From contig NZ_CP097870.1 in the NCBI RefSeq assembly GCF_029223545.1, positions 2,046,001 through 2,110,000 on the forward strand: 64,000 nt of DNA. The letters run 5' to 3'. The DNA is from Thauera sp. GDN1. GTDB lineage: Bacteria > Pseudomonadota > Gammaproteobacteria > Burkholderiales > Rhodocyclaceae. The notes beneath the pieces were generated by a model. That model worked only from the letters and a program-made list of their open reading frames with translations, did not search any database and had not been told where the DNA came from. Below, in pieces: positions 1-8,378 of this stretch; the first letter of the stretch is position 1; every line of letters starts with the position of its first letter. A program made the position numbers and the translations under genes.

Positions 1-1
1 C

Positions 2-409
2 GAGGAACTGGTCAAGGCCGCCACCCCGCTGCTGCCGGTCGCCGCGCCGATGTTCGAGGAAGACGAGATCACCGACCGCAGCGAGCGTTTCCTCGCCTCC
101 GAATTCCTGCGCGAGAAGCTCTTCCGCCTGCTCGGCGACGAGCTGCCCTACGGCATCGCGGTCGAGATCGAGAAGTTCGAGGTCGAGGGCAACCTGCGCC
201 GCATCCATGCCGCGGTGATCGTCGACAAGCCGGGCCACAAGTCGATGGTGATCGGCAAGGGCGGCGAGAAGTTGAAACGCATCTCCTCCGAGGCCCGCGT
301 CGAGCTCGAGAAGCTCTTCGACGGCAAGGTCTTCCTCGAGGTCTGGGTCAAGGTCAAGAGCGGCTGGGCAGACGACGAGCGCGCGCTGAAGAGCCTCGGC
401 TACGAGTAA
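2..409 (+). CDS. era: GTPase Era, C-terminal part (5' end outside window)
   Basis: Era is a GTPase that binds the 3' end of 16S rRNA and helps mature the 30S subunit. Only the last 135 residues are visible, reading in frame from base 2. They contain the KH RNA-binding domain: the signature [12 protein letters not shown] lies around visible residues 82-93 and is preceded by the typical LREKLF segment. The G domain lies upstream of the window. recO follows 15 bp after the stop codon, the usual rnc-era-recO-pdxJ-acpS order in Proteobacteria. Identification is secure from the KH domain and the context. The ATG at 50 is internal and is not the start. Confidence 0.95.
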   Translation, partial: EELVKAATPLLPVAAPMFEEDEITDRSERFLASEFLREKLFRLLGDELPYGIAVEIEKFEVEGNLRRIHAAVIVDKPGHKSMVIGKGGEKLKRISSEARVELEKLFDGKVFLEVWVKVKSGWADDERALKSLGYE

Positions 410-424
410 TCCGGACGCCGGGTC

Positions 425-1195
425 ATGGCGGGAGCCAAGCAGCGCGTCGAGCAGCAGCCCGCATGGGTGCTGCACACCTATCCCTGGCGCGAGACCAGCC
501 TGATCGTCGAGGTGTTCTCGCGCGACCACGGCCGGGTCGCCTTGGTCGCCAAGGGCGCGCGCCGTCCGCATTCGCAGCTGCGCGGCGTGCTGATGGCCTT
601 CCAGCCGCTGTGGATGGACTGGTCGGGCGGCGGCGAGGTCAAGACCCTGGTGCGCGCCGAGTGGCAGGGCGGCCAGCCGCTGCTGACCGGGCGCGCGCTG
701 ATCTGCGGCTACTACCTCAACGAACTGCTGGTGCGCCTGACCGCGCGCGAGGACGCCCATCCGCGCCTCTTCGATGCCTACGCCGGGGCGGTGCGCGCAC
801 TCGGTCGCGGCGAGCCCGAGTCGCCCATCCTGCGCCGCTTCGAACTCGCCCTGCTGCAGGATCTCGGCTACGAGGCCGGACTCGATCATGAGGCGGACAG
901 CGGCCAGCCGGTGCGGCCCGACGGGCGCTACCTTTATATAATCGAACGCGGCCCGGTCAGGCTGGAAACGCTGGAAGATGAAATGGCGGGGCAGGGCGTC
1001 GCGGCCGATGCGGTCGCGCTCGGCGACCAGCCCCTCGTGTCCGGCCAGACCCTGCTTGACATGGCGGCCGACGACTTCGCGCGCGCGGAGACGCTGGCCC
1101 AGTCCAAGCAGTTGCTGCGCATGCTGATCAACCACACCCTGGGCGGCCAGCCCTTGCAGTCGCGCCGGGTGCTCAAGGAACTGCAGGAGCTCTGA
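425..1195 (+). CDS. recO: DNA repair protein RecO
   Basis: RecO works in the RecFOR pathway, loading RecA onto SSB-coated single-stranded DNA at gaps. The 256-residue product has the N-terminal OB-fold ([20 protein letters not shown] at about residues 12-31, then [13 protein letters not shown]) followed by the helical C-terminal domain. E. coli RecO is 242 aa, so the length is normal. It lies between era and pdxJ; its stop overlaps the pdxJ start by one base (TGATG), which implies translational coupling. I see no regulatory site of its own, so it is probably read from the era transcript. Confidence 0.96.
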   Translation: MAGAKQRVEQQPAWVLHTYPWRETSLIVEVFSRDHGRVALVAKGARRPHSQLRGVLMAFQPLWMDWSGGGEVKTLVRAEWQGGQPLLTGRALICGYYLNELLVRLTAREDAHPRLFDAYAGAVRALGRGEPESPILRRFELALLQDLGYEAGLDHEADSGQPVRPDGRYLYIIERGPVRLETLEDEMAGQGVAADAVALGDQPLVSGQTLLDMAADDFARAETLAQSKQLLRMLINHTLGGQPLQSRRVLKELQEL

Positions 1196-1947
1196 TGATC
1201 GAACTCGGCGTCAACATCGACCACGTCGCCACGCTGCGCCAGGCGCGCCGCACCTGGGAGCCCGATCCGGTGTGGGCCGCGGTGGAGGCCCACCTCGGTG
1301 GCGCCGACGGCATCACCATCCACCTGCGCGAGGACCGCCGCCACATCGGCGACGAGGACGTGCGCCGGCTGGCCGAGCTCACCCAGGTCAAGCTCAACCT
1401 CGAGATGGCGGCCACCGACGAGATGGTCGCGATCGCCTGCCGCACCAGGCCGCAGATGGCGATGCTGGTGCCCGAGGGCCGCCACGAGATCACCACCGAG
1501 GGCGGGCTCGACGTGCTGTCGCAGGAGGCGCGCCTGCAGGACGTGATCGCCCGCCTGGCCGACGCCGGTATCGTCACCAGCGTGTTCATCGACGCCGAGC
1601 CCGCACAGATCGAAGCCGCCGCCCGCATCGGCGCGCGCGTGTGCGAGATCCACACCGGCCCCTACGCCCACGCCTTTCACGCCGCCGGCCGCGACGCCGA
1701 GGCGCCGGCGGTGCTCGCCGAGCTGGACAAGATCCGCACGGCGGGTGAAGTGGTGCGCAGCCTGGGCATGCGCTTCAACGCCGGCCACGCGCTCAACTAC
1801 TACAACGTCGAACCGATCGCCCGCCTGCACGGCATCCGCGAGCTGCACATCGGGCACTCGATCGTCAGCCGTGCGGTCTTCGTCGGCCTGCGCGCGGCGG
1901 TGGCCGAGATGAAGCGCCTGATGCGCGAAGCGGTGCAGGCGGCCTGA
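1195..1947 (+). CDS. pdxJ: Pyridoxine 5'-phosphate synthase PdxJ
   Basis: PdxJ condenses 3-amino-2-oxopropyl phosphate with 1-deoxyxylulose 5-phosphate to make pyridoxine 5'-phosphate, the last ring-forming step of the DXP-dependent vitamin B6 pathway. The 250-residue TIM barrel starts with the diagnostic [16 protein letters not shown] and keeps the [13 protein letters not shown] strand and the GHALNYYNV segment near the C terminus that lines the phosphate site. The length matches the family (about 243 aa). It overlaps recO by one base and is followed by acpS, as in E. coli, so co-transcription is likely. Confidence 0.97.
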   Translation: MIELGVNIDHVATLRQARRTWEPDPVWAAVEAHLGGADGITIHLREDRRHIGDEDVRRLAELTQVKLNLEMAATDEMVAIACRTRPQMAMLVPEGRHEITTEGGLDVLSQEARLQDVIARLADAGIVTSVFIDAEPAQIEAAARIGARVCEIHTGPYAHAFHAAGRDAEAPAVLAELDKIRTAGEVVRSLGMRFNAGHALNYYNVEPIARLHGIRELHIGHSIVSRAVFVGLRAAVAEMKRLMREAVQAA

Positions 1948-2007
1948 GCAGCGCGGGCACGGAACGCAGGCGATGAGCGGCGGCCAGGGAGCGGGGCAGG
2001 GCGAGGC

Positions 2008-2391
2008 ATGATCCACGGCATCGGCACGGATCTCGTGCAACTGCGGCGCATGCGCGAGGCGCTCGAGCGTCACGGCGAGCGCTTCGCGCTGCGCATCCTG
2101 GCGGCGAGCGAGGTCGAGGGCTGGCGTGCCCATCGCGACCAGGCGCGTTTCCTCGCCAAGCGCTTCGCCGCCAAGGAAGCCTTCGGCAAGGCCCTCGGTA
2201 CGGGCGTCGCCGTGCCGGCCACGCTGCACGCGGTTGCCGTCGGCCACGACGCGCGCGGCAAGCCCGAATACCACTATGACGAGCGTCTCGCGGCGCACAT
2301 GCGCGACAACGGGCTGCGCGCCCACCTCAGCATCAGCGACGAGGACGAGCACATCGTCGCGTTCGCACTGATCGAGCGCTGTGGTGATTAG
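2008..2391 (+). CDS. acpS: Holo-[acyl-carrier-protein] synthase
   Basis: AcpS transfers 4'-phosphopantetheine from CoA to apo-ACP, activating fatty acid synthesis. The 127-residue product begins MIHGIGTDLVQL, where the Asp of GTDLV binds Mg2+, and contains FLAKRFAAKEAFGKALGTG (about residues 50-68), the conserved second metal and CoA-binding segment. Length and motifs are normal for the trimeric AcpS class. It lies 60 bp after pdxJ and 63 bp before nagZ in the same direction; AcpS-type proteins commonly follow pdxJ. Confidence 0.96.
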   Translation: MIHGIGTDLVQLRRMREALERHGERFALRILAASEVEGWRAHRDQARFLAKRFAAKEAFGKALGTGVAVPATLHAVAVGHDARGKPEYHYDERLAAHMRDNGLRAHLSISDEDEHIVAFALIERCGD

Positions 2392-2454
2392 CGGCTTCAT
2401 TCGCCGCGAAAATTGCGGTGATTCAACGCTCGTTCTGAAAGCGAGATCTCCAAC

Positions 2455-3600
2455 ATGAACCCAAGCACCAAGCGCCCCCGCGGCCCCGTCATGATCGATG
2501 TCGCCGGCACCGCGCTGACCGACGAGGAGCGCGAGCGCCTGCTCGACCCGCTGGTCGGCGGCGTGATCCTGTTCGCGCGCAACTTCACCGGCTCCGATCA
2601 ACTCCGCGCGCTCACGGCCGACATCCGTGCGCTGCGCGATCCGGCGCTGATCATCGCGGTCGACCACGAAGGCGGTAGGGTGCAGCGCTTCCGCACCGAC
2701 GGCTTCACCCGCCTGCCGTCGATGCGCAGCCTGGGCACGCTGTGGGAGCAGGATCACCTCGCCGCGCTCGACGTGGCGCGTGCCACCGGCTTCGTGCTCG
2801 CTTCTGAACTGCGCGCGCACGGCGTCGACCTCAGCTTCGCCCCGGTGCTGGATCTCGACTACGGCTGCTGCCGCGCGATCGGCAACCGCGCCTTCCACCG
2901 CGACCCGCAGACCGTCGCCGCACTCGCCCAGGCACTGGTCGCCGGCATGGCGGAGGCGGGCATGGGCGCGGTCGGCAAGCACTTCCCCGGTCACGGCTTC
3001 GTCGAGGCCGACTCGCACCACGACGTGCCGGTGGATGAACGCGACTTCGACACCGTGTGGAACGAGGACATCGCCCCCTACCGCCACCGTCTCGGCCGCC
3101 AGCTCGCCGGGGTGATGCCCGCGCACGTGATCTACCCCAACGCCGACCCCAGCTCCGAGCCCCAGCCCGCCGGCTTCTCGCCCTTCTGGCTCAAGGACGT
3201 GCTGCGCGACCGCCTCGGCTTCCAGGGCGTGATCTTCAGCGACGACCTCAACATGGAAGGCGCCCGCGTCGCCGGCGACATCGTTGGTCGTGCGAAAGCC
3301 GCGTACGCCGCCGGCTGCGACATGCTGCTGGTGTGCAACCGCCCGGACCTCGCCGTCGAACTGCTCGACCGCTGGGCGCCCGCGCCCGATCCGGACAATC
3401 TCGCAAGGCTCGCCGCGATCGTGCCTTCCGCCCCGCAGCCAGCCTGGCTCGCCGACCCCTTCGCGCTCGAACTCCATGCCGCCTATGTCCACGCCCGCGA
3501 CCGCGTCGCCGCCATCCCCGACGACAGCAGCGCCGCACCCACCATGACCGCCGCCACCATCGGCGAGCAGCGCACCGAGGTCCTCCATAAGCACGGATAA
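2455..3600 (+). CDS. nagZ: Beta-N-acetylhexosaminidase NagZ (GH3)
   Basis: NagZ is a cytoplasmic glycosidase that removes N-acetylglucosamine from anhydromuropeptides during peptidoglycan recycling. The 381-residue protein has the GH3 fold with VDHEGGRVQRF (about residues 65-75), the mobile-loop motif GKHFPGHGFVEADSHHDVP that carries the catalytic His, and FSDDLNMEGA, whose Asp is the nucleophile. It is some 35-40 residues longer than the usual 340 aa. The excess is a C-terminal tail rich in Ala, Thr and Pro with no motif I recognise. No signal peptide is present, consistent with cytosolic action. Confidence 0.94.
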   Translation: MNPSTKRPRGPVMIDVAGTALTDEERERLLDPLVGGVILFARNFTGSDQLRALTADIRALRDPALIIAVDHEGGRVQRFRTDGFTRLPSMRSLGTLWEQDHLAALDVARATGFVLASELRAHGVDLSFAPVLDLDYGCCRAIGNRAFHRDPQTVAALAQALVAGMAEAGMGAVGKHFPGHGFVEADSHHDVPVDERDFDTVWNEDIAPYRHRLGRQLAGVMPAHVIYPNADPSSEPQPAGFSPFWLKDVLRDRLGFQGVIFSDDLNMEGARVAGDIVGRAKAAYAAGCDMLLVCNRPDLAVELLDRWAPAPDPDNLARLAAIVPSAPQPAWLADPFALELHAAYVHARDRVAAIPDDSSAAPTMTAATIGEQRTEVLHKHG

Positions 3601-3654
3601 TCGACAGGACGTTTCCTACGGACCGTGGAGCATGAACTGCGCTGGAGTGGATGC

Positions 3655-3732
3655 GGGGCGTTCCTGGAATGGGCGAGGACTGTCTGAGTGAGCGTAGCGA
3701 GCGAGTTCCGCAGCCCATGGAAGGAATGCCCC
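3655..3732. repeat. 78-nt imperfect palindrome between nagZ and uvrC
   Basis: The 20-nt left arm at 3655-3674 and the right arm at 3713-3732 are near-perfect inverted complements (GGGGCxTTCCT...ATGGGC), with a G-rich 38-nt core that includes TGAGTGAGCGTAGCGAGCGA. No T tract follows, so it is not a standard intrinsic terminator. Its size and position between two genes fit a dispersed palindromic (REP/MITE-like) element, but only one copy is seen in this window. Confidence 0.55.
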
Positions 3733-3784
3733 GTGTCCGCTCGGAGGCATAGATGGTTTCAAGCCCTATTCTGCATCATCACTC

Positions 3785-5602
3785 ATGACCGATCCGACGT
3801 CCTCTAACGCCTTCGACCCCAAGCCCTTCCTGCGCACCCTCACCGAGGAGCCCGGCGTCTATCGCATGATCGGCGCCGACGACAAGGTGCTCTACGTCGG
3901 CAAGGCCAAGAATCTCAAGCGCCGGGTGTCCAGCTACTTCCAGAAGACCGTCTCCAGCCCGCGCATCGCGATGATGGTCGCCCAGGTGCTGCGTGTGGAC
4001 ATCACCGCCACGCGTTCCGAGGCCGAGGCCCTGATCCTCGAGAACAACCTCATCAAGAGCCTGGCGCCGCGCTACAACATCCTGTTCCGCGACGACAAGA
4101 CCTACCCCTACATCGAGCTCTCCGCCGACGAATTCCCGCGCCTGGCCTACCACCGCGGCGCCTTCACCAAGGGCGCGCGCTACTTCGGACCGTTTCCGAA
4201 CGCCTGGGCGGTGCGCGAGAGCATCCACCTGCTGCAGAAGACCTTCCAGCTGCGCACCTGCGAGAACACCGTCTTCGCCAACCGCTCGCGCCCCTGCCTG
4301 CTGCACCAGATCAAGCGCTGCACCGCGCCCTGCGTCGGCCTGGTCGAACCCGCGGCCTACGCCGCCGACGTCAGGCTCGCCACCCGCTTCCTCGACGGCC
4401 AGGCCAGCGAGGTCATCGACGATCTCACGAACCGCATGCAGGCGGCCGCCGAGCGCCTCGCCTTCGAGGAGGCCGCTGCCTGCCGCGATCAGGTACGGGT
4501 GCTGCAGGCCGTGCTGCACAAGCAGTTCGTCGACAGCCGCAAGGACGAGGACGTCGACATCCTCGCGGCGATCGAGGCCGACGGCCTCACCTGCGTGAAC
4601 ATCGCCATGGTGCGCGGCGGCCGCCACCTCGGCGACCGTCCGCAGTTCCCCAGCGGCGCGGCGGTTTCGGGGGCGATGGACAGCCTGCTCGCCTTCGTCG
4701 AGCAGCACTACAGCCAGCACCCGATCCCGGCACGCATCCTGGTGAACCTGCCGCCCGAAGCGGTCAGGGAGACGCTCGCCGAGATCACCGAGCGCCCGCC
4801 GGGCGTGGTGTCGCCGCGCTTCGAGGCGGAAAAGGCGTGGATGGAGATGGCCGAGAAGAACGCCCGCCTCGCCATCCAGGCGCGCGCGCGCGACACCGGC
4901 CGCATCGAGCAGCGCCTGGAGGCCCTGCGCGAGGCGCTCGGCATGGACGATGCGCCGCAACGCATCGAGTGCTTCGACATCAGCCACACCATGGGCGAGG
5001 CCACGGTGGCCTCCTGCGTGGTGTGCGAGGCCGGGGCGATGAAGCGCGCCGAGTATCGGCGCTACAACATCACCGGCATCACCCCGGGCGACGACTTCGC
5101 CGCGATGCGCCAGGCGCTCGAGCGGCGCTACGGCAAGGTCGCGGCCGGCGAGGGCGTATGCCCCGACCTGATCCTGATCGACGGCGGCAAGGGCCAGGTC
5201 AGCGCGGCGCGCGAGATCCTCGCCGAGGTCGGCCTGGAATCTGTGGCGATGGTGGGCGTGGCGAAAGGCGAAGGGCGCAAGGCGGGGCTGGAGACCCTGA
5301 TCTTCCCAGACGGTCGCGAGGGCCTGGCGCTCGGCGGCGAGTCGGCGGCGCTGCACCTGATCGTCGAGATCCGCGACGAGGCCCACCGCTTCGCCATCAC
5401 CGGTCACCGGGCCAAGCGCGGCAAGGCGCGGGTGGGCTCCAAGCTCGAGGACATCCCCGGCGTCGGCCCCTCACGCCGCCGCAACCTGTTGGCCGCCTTC
5501 GGCGGGCTGGACGGCGTGCGCGAGGCGACGGTGGAGGACCTGTGCCGGGTCGAGGGGGTCAGCCGCAAGCTCGCCGAGCAAATCCACGCCGCGCTGCGCT
5601 GA
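3785..5602 (+). CDS. uvrC: Excinuclease ABC subunit C
   Basis: UvrC makes both incisions in UvrABC nucleotide excision repair. The 605-residue product shows the N-terminal GIY-YIG nuclease (EEPGVYRM and YVGKAKNLKRRV, residues about 19-45), the Cys-containing region CENTVFANRSRPCLLHQIKRCTAPC, a UVR motif near residue 205, the RNase-H-like C-terminal nuclease (ECFDISHTMGE and LILIDGGKGQ) and terminal helix-hairpin-helix repeats (IPGVGPSRRRNLLAAFGG). In many Proteobacteria pgsA and a tRNA Gly-Cys-Leu cluster follow immediately; here they lie about 14 kb downstream. Confidence 0.97.
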   Translation: MTDPTSSNAFDPKPFLRTLTEEPGVYRMIGADDKVLYVGKAKNLKRRVSSYFQKTVSSPRIAMMVAQVLRVDITATRSEAEALILENNLIKSLAPRYNILFRDDKTYPYIELSADEFPRLAYHRGAFTKGARYFGPFPNAWAVRESIHLLQKTFQLRTCENTVFANRSRPCLLHQIKRCTAPCVGLVEPAAYAADVRLATRFLDGQASEVIDDLTNRMQAAAERLAFEEAAACRDQVRVLQAVLHKQFVDSRKDEDVDILAAIEADGLTCVNIAMVRGGRHLGDRPQFPSGAAVSGAMDSLLAFVEQHYSQHPIPARILVNLPPEAVRETLAEITERPPGVVSPRFEAEKAWMEMAEKNARLAIQARARDTGRIEQRLEALREALGMDDAPQRIECFDISHTMGEATVASCVVCEAGAMKRAEYRRYNITGITPGDDFAAMRQALERRYGKVAAGEGVCPDLILIDGGKGQVSAAREILAEVGLESVAMVGVAKGEGRKAGLETLIFPDGREGLALGGESAALHLIVEIRDEAHRFAITGHRAKRGKARVGSKLEDIPGVGPSRRRNLLAAFGGLDGVREATVEDLCRVEGVSRKLAEQIHAALR

Positions 5603-5613
5603 AACGCCGGCAG

Positions 5614-5636
5614 TTCGCGGGCAAGCCCGCCCCCAC
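5614..5636. repeat. REP-like hairpin (GCGGGC-AA-GCCCGC)
   Basis: A short hairpin, GCGGGC with its exact complement around AA (5617-5630), is flanked on the opposite strand by GTGGGGGCGGGCTTGCC. This is the layout of REP elements known from Pseudomonas (GTGGGAGCGGGCTTGCCCGCGA type). It sits between the convergent ends of uvrC and yqeY, the usual REP position, and could also help end transcription. A G-run (5637-5645) follows. Confidence 0.5.
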
Positions 5637-5672
5637 GGGGGGGCGGAGAGCGATCGCGCCCCCCAGCTTCGC

Positions 5673-6113
5673 TCAGCCGGCGAGCGCTTCCTTCACCCAG
5701 GCGTTGGCCTGCTTGGCGTCGAAGCTGCTGCCGTACTTTGCCTTCAGCGCGCCCATGACGGCGCCCATCTGCTTGGGCGAGCGCTCGGCCAGGCCGGCGA
5801 CGGTCTCGGCGATGAAGGCCTTCACCTCGGCCTCGCTCGCCATCGGCGGCAGGTAGGACGTCAGGATCGTCGATTCCTGCGCCAGCACGGCGAGGCGGTC
5901 GGCGTCCTTGATCACCGCCACGGCTTCCTGGTTGTTCTTCAGGAACTTGCGGATCGTCTGCTGGACCTCGTCGTCGGTGCTCTCGCGGTTGCCGGCATTC
6001 TTGCCCACCATCTCGGCCTCGGCGATCAGCGTGGACAGCAGGGTGGCGCGCACGCCGTCGGCGGCCTTGCGGGCAAGCAGGGAATCCTTCTTCAGTTGGG
6101 CGAGCAGGCTCAT
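5673..6113 (-). CDS. yqeY: GatB/YqeY domain protein
   Basis: Small cytosolic YqeY-family protein related to the tRNA-binding tail domain of GatB; its exact role is unknown. The chosen start (MSLLAQLKKDSLLARKAADG) is the ATG at 6111-6113, preceded by GGAG at a suitable distance, and gives 147 residues, the normal YqeY length; an upstream ATG would add 26 unrelated residues. Family features seen are VRATLLSTLIAEAEMVGKN, the ESTDDEVQQTIRKFLK helix and the C-terminal GAVMGALKAKYG segment. YqeY usually follows rpsU in betaproteobacteria, but here neither rpsU nor dnaG is next to it. Confidence 0.9.
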   Translation of the reverse strand: MSLLAQLKKDSLLARKAADGVRATLLSTLIAEAEMVGKNAGNRESTDDEVQQTIRKFLKNNQEAVAVIKDADRLAVLAQESTILTSYLPPMASEAEVKAFIAETVAGLAERSPKQMGAVMGALKAKYGSSFDAKQANAWVKEALAG

Positions 6114-6376
6114 CGGGGTCTCCGGTGGGATCGGGCTGGGGAGGCGTGCGATGCGGGCCTCCGCGCCGGTGTTCAAGGGGGCGTGTGACACGCCGGTCAG
6201 GGGCGGAGTCTACCGCAGCCGACGCTGACGGAGCGCGCCCATCGCGGCTTGCGTCGCCCGCGTAGCTACACCGTTGGCGGCGGCAGGCGCCCTGGGGCGC
6301 GATGGGGCACGGCCCCCGGGTGACCGGAGAACGGTCGCGGCGCCGCGATGGACGCAGCGACGCCTGATGGTGCAGC
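6114..6376. other. Intergenic stretch with no recognisable gene
   Basis: 263 bp between yqeY and the end of the small membrane-protein gene. It is GC-rich, with short self-complementary stretches (for example GGCGCCCTGGGGCGC near 6286-6301), but I see no credible reading frame, tRNA or T-tailed terminator. The start region of yqeY, with its GGAG ribosome site, lies at the left edge. Confidence 0.5.
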
Positions 6377-6715
6377 TCAGCCGGCGCGGCGCATCATCGC
6401 GGCGAGGGGCCAGACGAGCGCTGCGGCGACACCGCCGAAGCCGGCGGCATAGAGGAAGAGATTGCCCCAGTCCACCCAGTAGCCCATGTTGGCGAAGGAG
6501 GACTTGGTCATTGCGGGGGTGATGAAGAAGGTGATGGCGGTCACCACCACGAAGATCACCAGTGCCGGCTTCAGCGCCTTGCCCCAGCCCGCGTTGCCGC
6601 GGCTCGCCGCGAGGCCCATCAACGCCACCCACAGCACCGCGGTGCCGACCACCGCCGGCAAGTACTGCAGGGCGAGTTCGAAAAGGATGTTCAGGGTCAG
6701 CCAGATCTCGTACAT
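6377..6715 (-). CDS. Small integral membrane protein linked to SQR
   Basis: The 112-residue protein has three or four predicted membrane helices (residues about 8-34, 48-66 and 85-107) and a conserved-looking central segment ITFFITPAMTKSSFANMGYW. I recognise no catalytic or metal motif. It begins 13 bp after the end of the SQR-like gene on the same strand, so it is almost certainly co-transcribed. By position it could anchor or partner the exported flavoprotein or connect it to the quinone pool; that role is inference. Function unknown. Confidence 0.75.
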   Translation of the reverse strand: MYEIWLTLNILFELALQYLPAVVGTAVLWVALMGLAASRGNAGWGKALKPALVIFVVVTAITFFITPAMTKSSFANMGYWVDWGNLFLYAAGFGGVAAALVWPLAAMMRRAG

Positions 6716-6728
6716 GTCGTTTCCTCCC

Positions 6729-8111
6729 TCAGACCCGGCCCTTGGCCACCGCCATGTAGGCGGGCTTGAGCAGGCGGTATTTCATGACCCAGGCGAAGTA
6801 GCTGTCCTGCAGCGGATCGATCATCGGCAGCGAGGGGATGAGGCGGTTCTCGTAGTCGAACTCGACCAGCAGCGCGGCGCCCTCGCGCAGCAGCAGCGGG
6901 CACGAGGTGTAGCCGTCGAACTTCTGCGTGGGCTCGCGGCCGGCGATGACGTCGAGCAGGTTGTTCACCACCAGCGGGGTGCTCTTCTTCACCGTCGCCG
7001 CGGTCTTGCCCTTGGGCGTGCCGTTGATGTCGCCGATCCCGAACACGTTGGGGAAGCGGCGGTGGCGCAGGGTCTCCTTGTCCACCTCGAGCCAGCCGCC
7101 CGCGGCAAAGCCGCCTTCCTTCCACGACAGCGGGCTGTTCTTCACCACGTCGGGCGCACGCATCGGCGGCACGACGTGGATGAAGTCGTAGTCGAGCGCG
7201 CTGCGTTCGCCCTCGGGACTGGCGAAGGTGGCGCGGCGGGCGCCGATGTCGATCGCCACCAGCTTGCTGTTGAAGGTGACCGGCACGCCCAGCTTCTCCC
7301 AGCGTGCGAGCACCTCCTGGTTGATGCGTGGCACGCTGAAGATGTTGTCGAGCGCCGAGTGGAACTCCACCTGCGACCGCTCGCGCGTGCCCGCCTGGCG
7401 GAGGCGGTCCACGACCATGAAGGTCATCTTCAGCGGCGCGCCGGCGCACTTGAGCGGCGTCGCGGGCAGGGTCATCAGCGCCTTGCCGCCTTTCTGGCGG
7501 TACGCGTCCATCGCCCGCCAGGTGGCTTCGGCGGCCTGCGGGCTCGGATAGACGCAACCCAGGCCGTTGCTGCCGATGGCCGCGACGTCCATGCCCTCGA
7601 TCTGGCCGAAGTCGATCTGCAGGCCGGTGGCGACGATCAGGTAGTCGTATTCGATGCGACGCCCGCTGTCGGTGACGACCGCGTTGGCCTCGGGATCGAA
7701 CTCGGCGACCATTTCCCTGACCCACTCCACGCCCCCGGGGATCAGGTCGGCATTGCGGTCGCTGACCTTCTCGACCGGCCATATCCCGGTGGCGACCAGG
7801 GTGTAGCCGGGCTGGTAGTTGTGGATCTCCTTGCGGTCCACGATCGTGATCCGGGCGCCGTCGAGCTCGCGTGCGAGCCGGCTGGCCGCGGCAAGTCCAC
7901 CCAGGCCGCTGCCGGCGATGACGATGCGCGCGGAGGTCTTCAGTGCCGCCCGCGCGGGCGCTGCACCGACCGTCAGGCTGGTGCCGGCGACGACCGGCAG
8001 CACGGAAGCCCCGAACAGCAGGCGGCGGCGTCCGGCGTCCACCGACGATACGGCCGGGGCGAGCGGCGCGGTCGAGGGCGATGCGGCGGGGTGTTCAGGC
8101 ATGTGCGACAT
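6729..8111 (-). CDS. Sulfide:quinone reductase-like flavoprotein with Tat-type signal
   Basis: FAD-dependent oxidoreductase of the SQR/flavocytochrome c sulfide dehydrogenase family, predicted to oxidise sulfide to persulfide/polysulfide and pass electrons to quinone. The FAD motif GSGLGG is at about residues 67-72 and the second dinucleotide-domain signature FGIGDINGTPKGKTAA at about 357-372. Cys186, Cys222 (TPLKCAGAP) and Cys404 (YTSCPLL) match in order and rough spacing the three redox cysteines of SQRs. The N terminus has a twin-arginine-like segment GRRRLLFG (27-34), a hydrophobic stretch and an AxA site (APARA), suggesting export. It is followed directly by a small membrane protein and lies downstream of the PDO-like gene. 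Which SQR type, or whether it is an FccB-like subunit without its cytochrome, cannot be settled here; no fccA neighbour is present. Confidence 0.85.
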   Translation of the reverse strand: MSHMPEHPAASPSTAPLAPAVSSVDAGRRRLLFGASVLPVVAGTSLTVGAAPARAALKTSARIVIAGSGLGGLAAASRLARELDGARITIVDRKEIHNYQPGYTLVATGIWPVEKVSDRNADLIPGGVEWVREMVAEFDPEANAVVTDSGRRIEYDYLIVATGLQIDFGQIEGMDVAAIGSNGLGCVYPSPQAAEATWRAMDAYRQKGGKALMTLPATPLKCAGAPLKMTFMVVDRLRQAGTRERSQVEFHSALDNIFSVPRINQEVLARWEKLGVPVTFNSKLVAIDIGARRATFASPEGERSALDYDFIHVVPPMRAPDVVKNSPLSWKEGGFAAGGWLEVDKETLRHRRFPNVFGIGDINGTPKGKTAATVKKSTPLVVNNLLDVIAGREPTQKFDGYTSCPLLLREGAALLVEFDYENRLIPSLPMIDPLQDSYFAWVMKYRLLKPAYMAVAKGRV

Positions 8112-8378
8112 GTTCGTCTCCTTCCCGGGGTGGGTGCGGTGCTCGATTCACGGCCTCTGCATTTGTGCTCTTTGTTAAATCATATGAGCACTTTCTGAAA
8201 TAGCCATAAGCTCGACTGGGCTTTGTGACCGTGGTCACAAAGCCCAGCGGGATAGGGGAAGCTCATCCGGTAAAGCGTGCGATTCCGGTCGTCAGGGCTT
8301 CGTCTCGCCGTGCCCAGACTGCCCGCGAGATCTGGTTGGCAAAGTCTTGGCTGGTCGCGACCTCGCAGGGCGCCGCTC
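8112..8378. other. SQR leader region with two palindromes
   Basis: 267 bp between the PDO-like gene and the SQR-like gene (both on the minus strand). It holds the perfect 15-bp palindrome at 8216-8247 and a looser inverted repeat, GTGCTC at 8165-8170 with GAGCAC at 8186-8191, around an AT-rich core. This could be the promoter-operator of the SQR transcript. No open frame here looks coding. Confidence 0.5.
8216..8247. promoter_or_regulatory. Perfect palindrome containing a CRP/FNR-type TGTGA-N6-TCACA site
   Basis: The arms 8216-8230 and 8233-8247 are exact inverted complements around GT. The core TGTGACCGTGGTCACA is a perfect match to the CRP half-site pattern TGTGA-N6-TCACA. It lies about 105-135 bp upstream of the SQR-like start and about 130 bp after the PDO-like stop. 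No U tract follows on either strand, which argues against a simple intrinsic terminator. A CRP/FNR-superfamily operator is the better reading, though a hairpin role in the transcript is possible. Confidence 0.6.

Noticed and set aside
934..3594. Very long antisense open frame (886 codons) opposite recO-pdxJ-acpS-nagZ
   Set aside because: It mirrors conserved genes on the other strand; high GC makes stop codons rare in antisense frames and the translation has no known domain.
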